Below are positions 47,661 through 56,535 of a DNA stretch of 64,000 bases, one piece after another. Each line of letters begins with the position of its first letter. Within the stretch, counting starts at the first letter, position 1. Position numbers and translations under genes: made by a program. The notes below the pieces were generated by a model. It searched no databases, was not told where the DNA came from, and saw only the letters and a list, made by a program, of their open reading frames with translations. The DNA is from Pseudonocardia sp. C8 (GTDB lineage: Bacteria > Actinomycetota > Actinomycetes > Mycobacteriales > Pseudonocardiaceae), in contig NZ_JACMTR010000002.1 of NCBI RefSeq assembly GCF_014267175.1, forward strand, positions 322,001-386,000, written 5' to 3'.

Positions 47661-48965
47661 ATGGGGATCGGACTGGCACGACGCACGGTGATCGGCACGG
47701 CGGTGATCGTCATGGTGGGCGGGTTCGCCTGCACCGGTGCGGCCGCCCCTGCCGCTGCGGCGTTCCCCGCGCCCGGAGGCTCCGCCGGCGCATCGGTGTC
47801 CGCCGCGCCCCCGGGAGCGGACCCCCTCGCCGACCCGGCGCCCACCCCGCCGTCGCCGGCCGCCCCGGCCACGGCACGAGATCCGGTACCCCCGCCGGTG
47901 CCACCCTCGGAGGGCCCCACGACCTCGCCCGCCGAGGATCCGGCTGCCGCGCCCGCGGAGGATCCCGCAGCCGCGCCCGCGGAGAATCCTGCGGCTGCGC
48001 CCGCGCCGCCCGGCCCTGCCGCTGCGGCCGCGTCGGATCCTGCTGCTCCTGCACCGGACCCTGCCGCACCCGCACAGGGCCCTGCCGCACCCGCGCAGGA
48101 CCCCGCCGCTCCTGCGCCGGATCCTGGTTCGCCCACACCGGACCCTGCCGCTCCCGCCCCGGACCCTGCCGCTCCCGCCCCGGACCCCGCCGCGGTGCCC
48201 GCGGAGGATCCCGCCGATCCGTCCGCCCGCCCCGCCGACCAGCGGGTCCCCCGGCCCGGCGCCCCCACCGCGGCGGAGCGCCACGGCTGGGGAACGCCGC
48301 TGCCGGCGTCGGACGAGTTCGACTACACCGGACCGCCGGACCCGGCGCGGTGGCACCACGCCGGCGAGTGCTGGCCGGGGCACGCCGGCAACGGCGGGCG
48401 CTGCGCCAGCAGGTCCACCGTGGACGGTACGAAGCTCGTGCAGACCGGGCTGGCCGACGGCGACTCGGCCTGGGTCGCGTCCCGCCTGGACCAGCAGTAC
48501 GGCCGCTGGGAGGCCCGGGTCCGATCCGAGGGGACCGGCCCCGACAACGGCCGCCGGTACCACCCGTTGCTCATCATCTGGCCGTCCTCCGACCGCTGGC
48601 CGGAGGACGGCGAGTACGACTTCCTCGAGAACGGGGCGCCCGGCGAGCCGTGTGCCGAGGCGTTCATCCACTACCCGCACGGGCGCGGCCCGGTCCAGCA
48701 GGAGTTCGTCCGCGAGACCGACTGCGGCGCACCGCTGTCCGAGTGGCACAACGTCGCGATCGAATGGACCCCGGACCACATCAAGGGCTTCATCGACGGC
48801 GACGAGTGGTTCAGCTTCTCCGGCGGCGCGCTGGGCAGCCGTCGTGACATCCAGGCCATGCCCTCGGGCCACCTGACGATCCAGCTCGACAACTTCTTCG
48901 GCGGGAACATGCAGCCGGCGACCTACGAGGTCGACTGGGTCCGCATCTACGACCTCGACGGCTGA
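47661..48965 (+). CDS. Secreted GH16 beta-glucanase-like hydrolase with Pro/Ala linker
   Basis: 434 residues from ATG 47661. It has a signal peptide (RRTVIGTAVIVMVGGFACTGAAAPAAAA, cleavage near residue 34). Residues 36-200 are a long linker of repeating DPAAPAP/EDPAAAPA units. The GH16 domain is residues 205-434, with SDEFDYTGPPDPARW, CWPGHAGNGGRC, YGRWEARV, the catalytic motif EYDFLE (E318, D320, E323) and YEVDWVRIYD. It should hydrolyse beta-1,3(4)-glucan-like polymers outside the cell. It shares HGW, DEFD, DPARW and GNG landmarks with the two GH16 genes at the window start. Confidence 0.9.
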   Translation: MGIGLARRTVIGTAVIVMVGGFACTGAAAPAAAAFPAPGGSAGASVSAAPPGADPLADPAPTPPSPAAPATARDPVPPPVPPSEGPTTSPAEDPAAAPAEDPAAAPAENPAAAPAPPGPAAAAASDPAAPAPDPAAPAQGPAAPAQDPAAPAPDPGSPTPDPAAPAPDPAAPAPDPAAVPAEDPADPSARPADQRVPRPGAPTAAERHGWGTPLPASDEFDYTGPPDPARWHHAGECWPGHAGNGGRCASRSTVDGTKLVQTGLADGDSAWVASRLDQQYGRWEARVRSEGTGPDNGRRYHPLLIIWPSSDRWPEDGEYDFLENGAPGEPCAEAFIHYPHGRGPVQQEFVRETDCGAPLSEWHNVAIEWTPDHIKGFIDGDEWFSFSGGALGSRRDIQAMPSGHLTIQLDNFFGGNMQPATYEVDWVRIYDLDG

Positions 48966-48969
48966 CCGT

Positions 48970-49326
48970 TCAGGGGTCGGTGACGCCCATCGCGGCGGCC
49001 AGCCGCAGATGCGGCGCGGCCTCGTCGTGCCGGGACCGTCGCTGCAGCGTGCGCCCGAGCAGCAGGTGCGCGTAGCCGTCGGACGGGGCCACGTCCAGCA
49101 GCGCGCGGAGCTCCGTCTCGGCCCGGCCGAGCTGGGCCGAGTGGTAGTACGCGCGGGCCAGCAGCAGCCGGATCGCCGTCGCGGCCGGCTGCTCGGTGAC
49201 GAGCTCGGCGAGCACCCGGGCGGCGGCGACGTGGTCGCCGGAGTCGAACAGGTACGTCGCCCGCTCCCAGCGGTCGGCCGGGGCCGAGGCGTCACCGGTC
49301 GTCCAGGGCAGGGCGTCGAGGTGCAT
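48970..49326 (-). CDS. Tetratricopeptide-repeat protein
   Basis: 118 residues from ATG 49326, with GAAGGAGA upstream. Three TPR-like helix pairs (ATYLFDSGDHVAAARVLAELV, LLLARAYYHSAQLGRAETELRALL, LLLGRTLQRRSRHDEAAPHLRLA). Probably an adaptor for protein contacts. Its partner is unknown. The stop is 5 bp from the convergent GH16 stop. Confidence 0.88.
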   Translation of the reverse strand: MHLDALPWTTGDASAPADRWERATYLFDSGDHVAAARVLAELVTEQPAATAIRLLLARAYYHSAQLGRAETELRALLDVAPSDGYAHLLLGRTLQRRSRHDEAAPHLRLAAAMGVTDP

Positions 49327-49464
49327 CGGGCGGTCTCCTTCCGCGACGTCCGCAGGGCCGTGCCCGGCGGACATCCACGCAACGGTGCGCGGGCGCGGCC
49401 CATTCCGAGGCCCCGCGACGGCGGCCGGCCGTGTCTCAGCGTGGTCACAGGAGCGATTCGGACC

Positions 49465-50847
49465 ATGGTCGGCATGGCCACGAATCCGGACGAACCGACC
49501 TGGGTGGGCGAGCTGGACCGGCTCGACGTCACCCGTGACCTGGAGGTCGCCCCGAGGTTCGGCGCCGCACGGCTGCTGGTGACGGTCGGGGGGACCCCGC
49601 AGGGGCAGGTCACGGTGCCGCTGCGGCGCGGCCGCGCCACGGTCGCCGACCTGGAGGCCGCCGTCGCACCGCTGGGCCCGGTGGGTGACGTCGACCCGGC
49701 CCCGGTCTCGGACGACCCGGTCACCGTCGTGATCGCGACCCGGAACCGCCCCGAGTCCCTCGCCCGGTGCGTGCGTGCGGTGCTGGCGTCCGACCATCCG
49801 GCACTGTCGGTGATCGTCGTCGACAACGACCCGGACGACGAGCGCACCGAGCTCGCCGTCGTCGCGCTCGACTCGCCGCGGGTCCGCTACGTGCGGGAAC
49901 CGCGGCGGGGTGCCTCGGCCGGGCGCAACCGCGGGCTCGCCGAGGCCCGCACCGGGATCGTCGCCTTCACCGACGACGACACCGAGGTCGACGCCGGCTG
50001 GGCGTCGCGCATCGCCGGCGCGTTCGCCGCCGACCCGGAGCTCGCATGCGTGTCCGGGCCGGTGCTGGCGGCCCGGCTGGGCAGCCCCGAGGAGCGGGCC
50101 GCGGACGTCGCGCTGGCCTGGAACAAGGGCTTCGTCCCGCGCCGGTTCTCGCTGGCGGAGCCGCCGGCCGACTCCGCGATCTTCCCGTTCGCGCCCGGCC
50201 TGTTCGGCATCGGCGCCAACCTGGCGGTGCGGGCGACCGCGGCCCGCTCGGTCGGCGGGTTCGACGAGGCCATGGGCCCGGGCACGCCGACCCACGGCGG
50301 TGAGGACTGCGAGTTCCTGGTGCGGATGGTGCTGGCCGGGCACGTCCTGGGCTACGTCCCGGGCGCCTACCTGTGGCACCACCACCGCCCGGACCAGGAG
50401 GCGCTGGCCTCGCAGCTGGAGGGTTACGCGGTCGGCCTCGGCGGCTTCCTGACCAAGGTCGCGCTGTCGCCGCAGGGCCGGTCCACGGCGCTGCGGCGGC
50501 TGCCCGCGGCCGTCACCCGGCTGCGGCACATCTCCGAGCGCGAGGCCGGCGCGGGCGATGCCCTGCCGGCCGCCGGTGCGCTCCAGCGGGGCACCCGGCT
50601 GGCCCGTGGCGGCTGGGCGTACCTGCGGTACGCGCGTCTGCTGCGGCGCAACGGCGGTGCGGTGCCACCGATGCTCCTGCCGCGCCGGAACAGCACCGTG
50701 CCGGGACACGTCTTCCGGGCCGCCCACCCGGACCGCGATCCCGCTCCGGGGGCGGACCCTGCCCCGGGGGCCGACCGGGACGCTGCCCCGGAACCGGCGA
50801 TCGTGCCGGCCCCGCGGCCCGCGGAGGCCGCCGCGGTCGTGAGCTGA
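49465..50847 (+). CDS. GT2-family glycosyltransferase
   Basis: 460 residues from ATG 49465; AGGAG lies 12 nt upstream, which is a little far. The first 80 residues are a beta-rich domain (LEVAPRFGAARLLVTVGGTPQGQVTVPL). Residues about 85-310 form the GT-A fold: VTVVIATRNRPESLARCVRAVLAS, VDNDPDD, GASAGRNRGLAEA, FTDDDTEVDAGW (DDD, metal-binding DxD), GANLAVRA and GGEDCEFLVRMV. It transfers a sugar from a nucleotide sugar; the acceptor is unknown. The C-terminal tail (about 40 residues) is disordered and repeats PAPGAD. Confidence 0.88.
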   Translation: MVGMATNPDEPTWVGELDRLDVTRDLEVAPRFGAARLLVTVGGTPQGQVTVPLRRGRATVADLEAAVAPLGPVGDVDPAPVSDDPVTVVIATRNRPESLARCVRAVLASDHPALSVIVVDNDPDDERTELAVVALDSPRVRYVREPRRGASAGRNRGLAEARTGIVAFTDDDTEVDAGWASRIAGAFAADPELACVSGPVLAARLGSPEERAADVALAWNKGFVPRRFSLAEPPADSAIFPFAPGLFGIGANLAVRATAARSVGGFDEAMGPGTPTHGGEDCEFLVRMVLAGHVLGYVPGAYLWHHHRPDQEALASQLEGYAVGLGGFLTKVALSPQGRSTALRRLPAAVTRLRHISEREAGAGDALPAAGALQRGTRLARGGWAYLRYARLLRRNGGAVPPMLLPRRNSTVPGHVFRAAHPDRDPAPGADPAPGADRDAAPEPAIVPAPRPAEAAAVVS

Positions 50848-50863
50848 CCTGCCCCCGGATGTG

Positions 50864-50916
50864 GGGACTCATGGAGCTTCAGTCCCGTCGCACAGGACCA
50901 AAGCTCCATGAGTCCC
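50864..50916. repeat. Palindromic repeat, family B copy 2
   Basis: GGACTCATGGAGCTTCAGTCC (50865-50885) pairs with GGACCAAAGCTCCATGAGTCC (50895-50915), two mismatches. The whole 53-bp element is about 85% identical to 40966-41018. It lies in the convergent gap between the glycosyltransferase and M20 genes. Confidence 0.88.
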
Positions 50917-50943
50917 GACGGGGGTGGGCGCATCGGGTGACCG

Positions 50944-52167
50944 TCATGCCGGCAGCCATTCCCGGGCGGCCGCGACCAGCGCCGCGACACCCGTCGACAG
51001 GGTCGGTTCGATCACCGGCGCGTAGCGTGGCGAGTGGTTCGACGGCAGGTCCGCGACCCGGTGCCGGATCTCGTCGGCCGAGGAACATCCCGCGAACCCG
51101 GCCGGGTCCGCCCCGCCGAGCAGCCAGTACACGCACGGCGCCCCGGCCGCCGTCGCGAACCGGCCGACGTCCTCGCTGCCGGTGACCGGGCCCGGGTCGA
51201 CGACCGGCAGGGTCGTCACCGTCGCCAGCGCGCCACGGGTCCGCTCCACGGCGTCGGCGTCGTTGAGCACGGGCGGGAACGACTCGACGATCCGGATCTC
51301 CGGTTCCTCCGGCGCCCCGGACGCCGACGCCTCGCCCCGCACGATCCGCTCGATCGCGGCGAGGACCCGGTCCCGGACGGGTGCCGTGTAGCTCCGCACG
51401 GTCAGCCCCAGCTCGGCGGAGTCCGGGATGATGTTCTCCTTCGTCCCGGCCCGCAGCAGGCCGACGCTGATCACCGCGGTCTCGGTGGCCGGCACCTCGC
51501 GGGAGACCACGGTCTGCAGCCGCAGCACGGTCGCCGCCGCCAGCACCACCGGGTCCACGGTGGTCTCCGGGCGGGACCCGTGCCCGCCGGAGCCGTGCAG
51601 GGTCACCCGGATCGTGTCGCTGGCGGCGAACGCCGGCCCGGCGGTCACGGCGAGCATCCCGGCGGGCAGCGGGGCGACGTGCTGGCCGAGCACGACGTCC
51701 GGGGTCCCGAACCGGCCGAACAGGTCGTCGTCGAGCATGGCGTCCGCGCCCGCGCCTGCCTCCTCGGCGGGCTGGAACACGACCAGCAGCGTCCCGCGCC
51801 AGCGCTCCGGTGTGGACGCCAGCTCGGCCGCGGCCCCGACCAGGCAGGTGACGTGCATGTCGTGCCCGCAGGCGTGCGCGACGGCGGTCTCCTCGCCCTC
51901 GCGACCGGTGGCGCGCACGGTGCTGGCGTAGTCGAGGCCGGTGTCCTCGGCGACCGGGAGCGCGTCCATGTCGGCGCGCAGCAGCACCGTCGGGCCGGCA
52001 CCGTTGCGCAGGACGCCGACGACCCCGGTCCCGCCGACGCCCTCGGTCACCCGGTACCCGGCATCACGCAGCCGGGCGGCGGCGATCGCGGCAGTGCGGG
52101 TCTCGGCGAACGACAGCTCGGGGTGGCGGTGCAGGTCGCGGTAGAGGTCCGCGAGATCGGGACTCAC
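50944..52167 (-). CDS. M20-family amidohydrolase (hippurate hydrolase-like)
   Basis: 407 residues from GTG 52167. Zinc site and catalytic motifs: LHRHPELSFAETRTA, HACGHDMH (metal Cys/His), VFQPAEEAGAGA (catalytic Glu pair), LGQHVAPLPAG and GSGGHGSRPE. It splits N-acyl amino acids or similar amides (N-acetyl, hippurate, indole-acyl). The C-terminal EDVGRFATAAGAPCVYWLLG matches too. It lies downstream of two membrane-protein genes, but a family D palindrome separates them. Confidence 0.9.
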   Translation of the reverse strand: MSPDLADLYRDLHRHPELSFAETRTAAIAAARLRDAGYRVTEGVGGTGVVGVLRNGAGPTVLLRADMDALPVAEDTGLDYASTVRATGREGEETAVAHACGHDMHVTCLVGAAAELASTPERWRGTLLVVFQPAEEAGAGADAMLDDDLFGRFGTPDVVLGQHVAPLPAGMLAVTAGPAFAASDTIRVTLHGSGGHGSRPETTVDPVVLAAATVLRLQTVVSREVPATETAVISVGLLRAGTKENIIPDSAELGLTVRSYTAPVRDRVLAAIERIVRGEASASGAPEEPEIRIVESFPPVLNDADAVERTRGALATVTTLPVVDPGPVTGSEDVGRFATAAGAPCVYWLLGGADPAGFAGCSSADEIRHRVADLPSNHSPRYAPVIEPTLSTGVAALVAAAREWLPA

Positions 52168-52226
52168 CCCTCGAACCTAGGACACGCCCCGGTGCGACGC
52201 TGCCGGAGCCGGGTGAGAACCCGGGT

Positions 52227-52287
52227 GATCGACGGTTGTGGAGTGTGGCGTTCGCGAGGCGAGCGCTGCACTCCACAACCGGCGATC
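52227..52287. repeat. Palindromic repeat, family D copy 2
   Basis: GATCGACGGTTGTGGAGTG (52227-52245) and CACTCCACAACCGGCGATC (52269-52287) pair in 18 of 19 positions. The stop codon of the membrane-protein gene (52286-52288) overlaps the right arm. Related to 7861-7923, which shares GATC, CGGTTG/CCGTTG, GGAGTG and GCTGCACTCC. Confidence 0.85.
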
Positions 52288-53032
52288 ATCGTGGGGTCGG
52301 TGGTGCGGGCGGCGTGGCGTCCGCCCGGTCCCGCCGGCGCACCCACGGCCAGGTGATCAGGCTCCAGCCGGCGACGACGAGCACGAACTCCACCGCGACG
52401 TACCACGGCCACGGCCCGAGCAGGTCCAGCAGCGACGGGTTGTCCGGCTTCCGGTTGAGGAACCCGTAGTTGGTGCCCGCGACGGCGTTGAACACCACCG
52501 TCACCGCCGCCCAGGCCGCCGTGACCCCGAGCGTGGTCCACATCCCGCGCCAGGTCGGGCGGATGCCCGCGCCCCAGGTGAGCACGACGGCCACCCAGGT
52601 CAGGAACAGGTGCTGTCCCCAGAAGGAGACGAAGTCGACGTGCGGGAAGTCGGGCGCGTCCAGCGCCGGCGTGAGCATGGCCTGCGGGGTCAGGGTCAGG
52701 CCCCAGTAGTAGGTGGCCGCGCACGCCCACCGGCGGCCGGACCACAGCGCGTACGCGGCGACGACCCAGGCGAGATCGGACAGCTGCAGCGGCAGCGAGA
52801 ACTCGAGGTTCCAGTGCGCGGGGGTCAGGCGCCGGACCTGCAGCGGGATGTGGAAGGCGAGGATCGCGACGGCGAGCCCCCTGGCGAACGTCGTCGCCGC
52901 GGGCCGGCCGCGGAGCCGGCGGGCGACCAGGACGAGCAGCACGCCCACGACGGCCCCGACACCGAGCGCCCACCAGTGCGTGGCGCCGTAGGGCACGAAG
53001 ACGTCCGGCGCGGTACCCCCGGGCACGCTCAT
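52286..53032 (-). CDS. TIGR02206-family membrane protein
   Basis: 248 residues with six or seven helices. FVPYGATHWWALGVGAVVGVLLVLVARR is the N-terminus, followed by HIPLQVRRLTPAHWNLEFSLPLQLSDLAWVVAAYAL and YYWGLTLTPQAMLTPAL, which are landmarks of TIGR02206 (YwaF-like). The function is unknown. It is preceded by the DUF808 gene with a 7-bp gap and is probably co-transcribed with it. Confidence 0.85.
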   Translation of the reverse strand: MSVPGGTAPDVFVPYGATHWWALGVGAVVGVLLVLVARRLRGRPAATTFARGLAVAILAFHIPLQVRRLTPAHWNLEFSLPLQLSDLAWVVAAYALWSGRRWACAATYYWGLTLTPQAMLTPALDAPDFPHVDFVSFWGQHLFLTWVAVVLTWGAGIRPTWRGMWTTLGVTAAWAAVTVVFNAVAGTNYGFLNRKPDNPSLLDLLGPWPWYVAVEFVLVVAGWSLITWPWVRRRDRADATPPAPPTPR

Positions 53033-53039
53033 CGCCGGG

Positions 53040-53996
53040 TCAGGCGTGCGCCGTGCCCTTCCGCCGCTTCGGGATCAGGTGCATGAGCGCCACGACGAGC
53101 GCACCCACGACGATCCCGAGGATCGCCGAGCCGACCGTGTTCGTCAGCCAGCCGAGGAAGCCGCCGAGCGCGCCGGTGGCGTCGTGCACGAGCACCTCGA
53201 GGTGGTGCACGAACGCGTACGGCGGGTGGAAGCCCAGCTCGTCGATGCCGACGAGCAGGATGTGCCCGCCGACCCAGAGCATCGCCGCGATCCCGACGAC
53301 CGACAGGGTCGTGAGCACGATCGGCATGGCCCGCACCAGCCCGCGTCCGACCGTGCTCACCGCGCCCGTGCCGCGGGCGGCGAGCGCGAGGCCCAGGTCG
53401 TCCATCTTCACGATCAGCGCGACCACGCCGTAGACCAGCACCGTGATCGCGACGGCGACGAGCGCCAGGATGAGCGCGCGCGGGACGAAGCCCTGCGAGG
53501 CGACCTCGTTCAGCGCGATGACCATGATCTCGGCGGAGAGGATGAAGTCGGTCCGGACCGCCCCGGCGACGACCGTCTTCTCGTGCTCCGCCGGCTCGGT
53601 GGCCGCGTGCTCGTCCTGTTCCTCCGGTGCGGGTTCGTGCCCGGCGAGCTTCTCCCAGATCTTCTCCGCGCCCTCGTAACACAGGTAGATGCCGCCCAGC
53701 ATGAGGATCGGGGTCAGCAGCCACGGGGCGAACTGGCTCAGCAGCAGGGCGACCGGGAGGATGATCAGCAGCTTGTTGCGGAGCGAGCCCTTCGCGATCC
53801 GCCAGATGATCGACAGCTCGCGCTCGGGCTTGAGCCCGTGCACGTACCGCGGGGTGACGGCCGCGTCGTCGACGACCACGCCCGCGGCCTTCGTCCCGGC
53901 GCGCCCGGCCGCACCGGCGATGTCGTCCAGCGAGGTGGCGGTCAGCCGGACGAGCGCCGCGACGTCGTCGAGCAACGCGAACAGGCCGCCGCTCAC
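53040..53996 (-). CDS. DUF808-family membrane protein (YedI-like)
   Basis: 318 residues from GTG 53996. MSGGLFALLDDVAALVRLTATSLDDIAGAAGRAGTKAAGVVVDDAAVTPRYVHG is the DUF808 signature. Then come KLLIILPVALLLSQFAPWLLTPILMLGGIYLCYEGAEKI, and four further helices. An acidic loop (about residues 115-140, PEEQDEHAATEPAEHE) is disordered. The function is unknown. Confidence 0.92.
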   Translation of the reverse strand: MSGGLFALLDDVAALVRLTATSLDDIAGAAGRAGTKAAGVVVDDAAVTPRYVHGLKPERELSIIWRIAKGSLRNKLLIILPVALLLSQFAPWLLTPILMLGGIYLCYEGAEKIWEKLAGHEPAPEEQDEHAATEPAEHEKTVVAGAVRTDFILSAEIMVIALNEVASQGFVPRALILALVAVAITVLVYGVVALIVKMDDLGLALAARGTGAVSTVGRGLVRAMPIVLTTLSVVGIAAMLWVGGHILLVGIDELGFHPPYAFVHHLEVLVHDATGALGGFLGWLTNTVGSAILGIVVGALVVALMHLIPKRRKGTAHA

Positions 53997-54165
53997 CAGG
54001 TCACCGTCCGTCGCAGGGCCGAATCCGTGGTCCGCACGGAGGAAAGCCTAGAGGCTGCCCGTCGGGCGCCGACACCACACGGACGAGACGGGCGAAATGT
54101 CCGCTCGCGGGTCCGGTGGCCGGTAGCTTCGAGACGATCATGACCGGGAGTCGTACGGAGGGCAC

Positions 54166-55515
54166 ATGCCAGGCCCGACACCGAGCCACACCGGACGGAC
54201 CCTGCGAGCGCTGGGCCTCGCGGCGGCGCTCGCCGTCCTCGCGGCGGCGTGCGTGACCGGGGCCGGCACGCCGGGCCCCGCCGAGCCGCCCGGGCCGGCC
54301 GAGCCACCCGCCGTGCCCGCACCGCCGCGGCTGGAGACCGACGGCCGGTTCTTCACCGCAGGCGGGAAGCCGTTCTTCTGGCTGGGCGACACGGCGTGGG
54401 CGCTGCTGGGCAAGCTGGACCGCGACGAGACGCTCCGCTACCTCGACGCCCGCCGGGCGCAGGGCTACAACGTGATCCAGACGGTGGCGATCTTCCCGCA
54501 GGGCGGGGCACGGCGGCCGGTCAGCGGGGACGTGAGCACCGCCGAGAAGCACGGTGCGTTCTGGGATCACGTCGACTTCGTCATCGACGCCGCCGCACAG
54601 CGCGGCATGTACCTGGCGATCCACCCGGTCTGGGGTGACGACCAGACCGGCTCCGTGGTCGACGAGGGCAACGCCGAGGAGTACGGCCGCTTCCTGGGCG
54701 AGCGGTTCGGCGGCCGGTCCAACATCACCTGGACCCTCGGCGGGGACCACCCGGCCGACGGCGAGGAACGGCTGTGGGGCAACCTCGCGAAGGGGCTCGA
54801 CGCCGGCGGCGCCACCCAGCTGAAGACCTACCACCCGCAGGGCGACCAGAGCTCCGCCCAGTGGTTCGCCGGCGCGGAGTGGCTGGACTTCCACATGATC
54901 CAGGGCGGGCACTGCCTGCGGTACGCGAGCCGGCAGAAGCTCGTCGACACCACCTACGCCGCGAAGCCGGTCAAGCCGTTCGTCGACGGCGAGCCGATCT
55001 ACGAGGACCACCCGTACTGCTGGAAGCCGGAGAAGGGCTTCTCCACTGCCCAGGACGTCCGCCGGGACGCCTACTGGGCCGTCCTCGGCGGCGCAGCCGG
55101 GCACACCTACGGCGCCCACGCGGTGTGGCAGTTCAACGACGGCGGGAGCGGGGAGCTGGGTGCCCGGGGAAGCTGGACCGACGCCCTGAAGCTCCCGGCG
55201 GGCGGCCAGATGGCCCACCTGCGGGACCTGATGACGTCGTTGCCGTTCACCCGGGGGACGCCGGACCAGTCGGCGATCACGTCGGAGGCCGGGTCCGGGA
55301 AGGACCGGATCGTGGCCAACCGGGCCTCCGACGGGTCCTACCTGCTGGTGTACACGCCGTCCGGGCGCGGGTTCTCGCTGGCCCCGGCCGCGACCGCGGG
55401 CAAGCCGCGGGCCGAGTGGTTCGACCCGCGGACCGGGAAGTCCCGGCCGGCGCCCCCGGCGCAGCGGTACGAGCCGCCGACGGACGAGGACTGGGTGCTC
55501 GTGCTGCGGCGGTGA
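54166..55515 (+). CDS. DUF4038/GH140-like glycosidase lipoprotein
   Basis: 449 residues from ATG 54166. A lipobox (AVLAAAC, Cys about 29) predicts lipid attachment to the outer leaflet of the membrane. After a Pro/Ala linker, residues about 53-350 resemble DUF4038 barrels (RFFTAGGKPFFWLGDTAWALL, YLDARRAQGYNVIQTVAIFPQGG, NITWTLGGDHPADG, KPFVDGEPIYEDHPY), and the final 90 residues form the DUF5605-like C-terminal sheet (WFDPRTG). GH140 members remove apiose from pectin side chains. The gene may act on plant-derived glycans; the substrate is inferred. It is a good partner to the GH16 genes nearby. Confidence 0.8.
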   Translation: MPGPTPSHTGRTLRALGLAAALAVLAAACVTGAGTPGPAEPPGPAEPPAVPAPPRLETDGRFFTAGGKPFFWLGDTAWALLGKLDRDETLRYLDARRAQGYNVIQTVAIFPQGGARRPVSGDVSTAEKHGAFWDHVDFVIDAAAQRGMYLAIHPVWGDDQTGSVVDEGNAEEYGRFLGERFGGRSNITWTLGGDHPADGEERLWGNLAKGLDAGGATQLKTYHPQGDQSSAQWFAGAEWLDFHMIQGGHCLRYASRQKLVDTTYAAKPVKPFVDGEPIYEDHPYCWKPEKGFSTAQDVRRDAYWAVLGGAAGHTYGAHAVWQFNDGGSGELGARGSWTDALKLPAGGQMAHLRDLMTSLPFTRGTPDQSAITSEAGSGKDRIVANRASDGSYLLVYTPSGRGFSLAPAATAGKPRAEWFDPRTGKSRPAPPAQRYEPPTDEDWVLVLRR

Positions 55516-55543
55516 CGGCTTACACGGTCCTGCACGGTCCTGC

Positions 55544-56155
55544 CTAGTCCCGCGTGCCGCGGACCAGCGGCACGAACGTCACCTCCGCCAGCCCCACCGA
55601 CTCGCCGTGCTGGTAGCGCACCAGCGTGCCGACCCGGTCGTCGCCGACCGGGCAGACCAGCACCCCGTCCGGGGTCAGCGCGCCGACCAGCTCGGTCGGC
55701 AGCCTGCTCTGGGCCAGCGCCGTCACGACGATGCCGTCGAACGGGCCGAGCTCCCCGGCCAGCTCGAGGCCGTCCCCGGTGCGGACGTCGACGGTGGGTG
55801 CGATCTCGGACAGGATCGTGCCGGCCCGCCGGGCGAGCTCGGCGTCGCGTTCGACGGTGACCACCTGGCCGACGCAGCGGGCGAGCACCGCGGCGGCGTA
55901 ACCGGAGCCGGTCCCGATCTCCAGCACCCGCCCGTCGGTCAGCGGGCCGAGCGCGGCGATGCTGCGGGCCACGATCCACGGCGAGGAGATGGTCTGGCCG
56001 CGGCCGATGGGGAGCGCGATGTCGTGGTAGGCCCGCTCCTCGTCACCGGGGGCGACGAACAGGTGCCGCGGCACCTCGGCGACGGCCGCCAGCACCCGTT
56101 CGTCGGTGATGCCCTGGCGCCGCAGGTCGGCGACCAGGTCCGCCTGGACCCTCAT
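55544..56155 (-). CDS. pcm: Protein-L-isoaspartate O-methyltransferase
   Basis: 203 residues from ATG 56155. DLVADLRRQGITDERVLAAVAEVPRHLFVAPGDEERAYHDIALPIGRGQTISSPWIVARSI and LEIGTGSGYAAAVLARCVGQVVTVERD are the standard PCMT motifs, including the SAM loop. It repairs isoaspartyl residues in aged proteins. The start overlaps the stop of the zinc-ribbon gene (ATGA), so the two are translationally coupled. Confidence 0.93.
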   Translation of the reverse strand: MRVQADLVADLRRQGITDERVLAAVAEVPRHLFVAPGDEERAYHDIALPIGRGQTISSPWIVARSIAALGPLTDGRVLEIGTGSGYAAAVLARCVGQVVTVERDAELARRAGTILSEIAPTVDVRTGDGLELAGELGPFDGIVVTALAQSRLPTELVGALTPDGVLVCPVGDDRVGTLVRYQHGESVGLAEVTFVPLVRGTRD

Positions 56156-56391
56156 GCCCGGTCGACCACCGCCGTCGTCTCGGCCCCGCCCCGGCTCGCG
56201 CAGTGCGCGCAGCAGAAGTAGCTGCTGCCGCTCTGCACCCCGTGACCGACGATGGTGCAGCCACAGTGCTCGCAGCGGGGCGCGACCTGGTGGATCGCGC
56301 ACTCGAAGCTGTCGAACGTGTGCACCCCGCCGTCGAGGCGGACCTCGAAAGCCCGGTCGAAGTCGTTGCCGCAGACCTCGCACACCGCCAT
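56152..56391 (-). CDS. Small cysteine-rich zinc-ribbon (metallothionein-like) protein
   Basis: 79 residues from ATG 56391, with AAGGAGG 8 nt before it. There are eight cysteines in three groups, CEVCG, CEHCGC and CCAHC, and one more in FECAIH. FDRAFEV and HTFDSFECAIH recall the actinobacterial proteins annotated as metallothionein family. It probably binds zinc. It is coupled to pcm. Confidence 0.82.
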   Translation of the reverse strand: MAVCEVCGNDFDRAFEVRLDGGVHTFDSFECAIHQVAPRCEHCGCTIVGHGVQSGSSYFCCAHCASRGGAETTAVVDRA

Positions 56392-56535
56392 CAGTGGACC
56401 TCCTTCATCGGGTTGGCGCCACGGGCGGGTACCCGATGCCCGGGCGTTGATGCACGCGCGCGCATGCGTGCGCCCGGGGTAACCGCCGGGCGGGCCGGGT
56501 ATCCCCCGGGGAGGCACGACGTGGGGAGGGCTCTC

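Noticed and set aside
56448..56470. Operator GCACGC...GCGTGC upstream of the aconitase-like gene
   Set aside because: Simple alternating GC/CA dinucleotide runs are common at this composition and the dyad is short, so it was not listed as a site.
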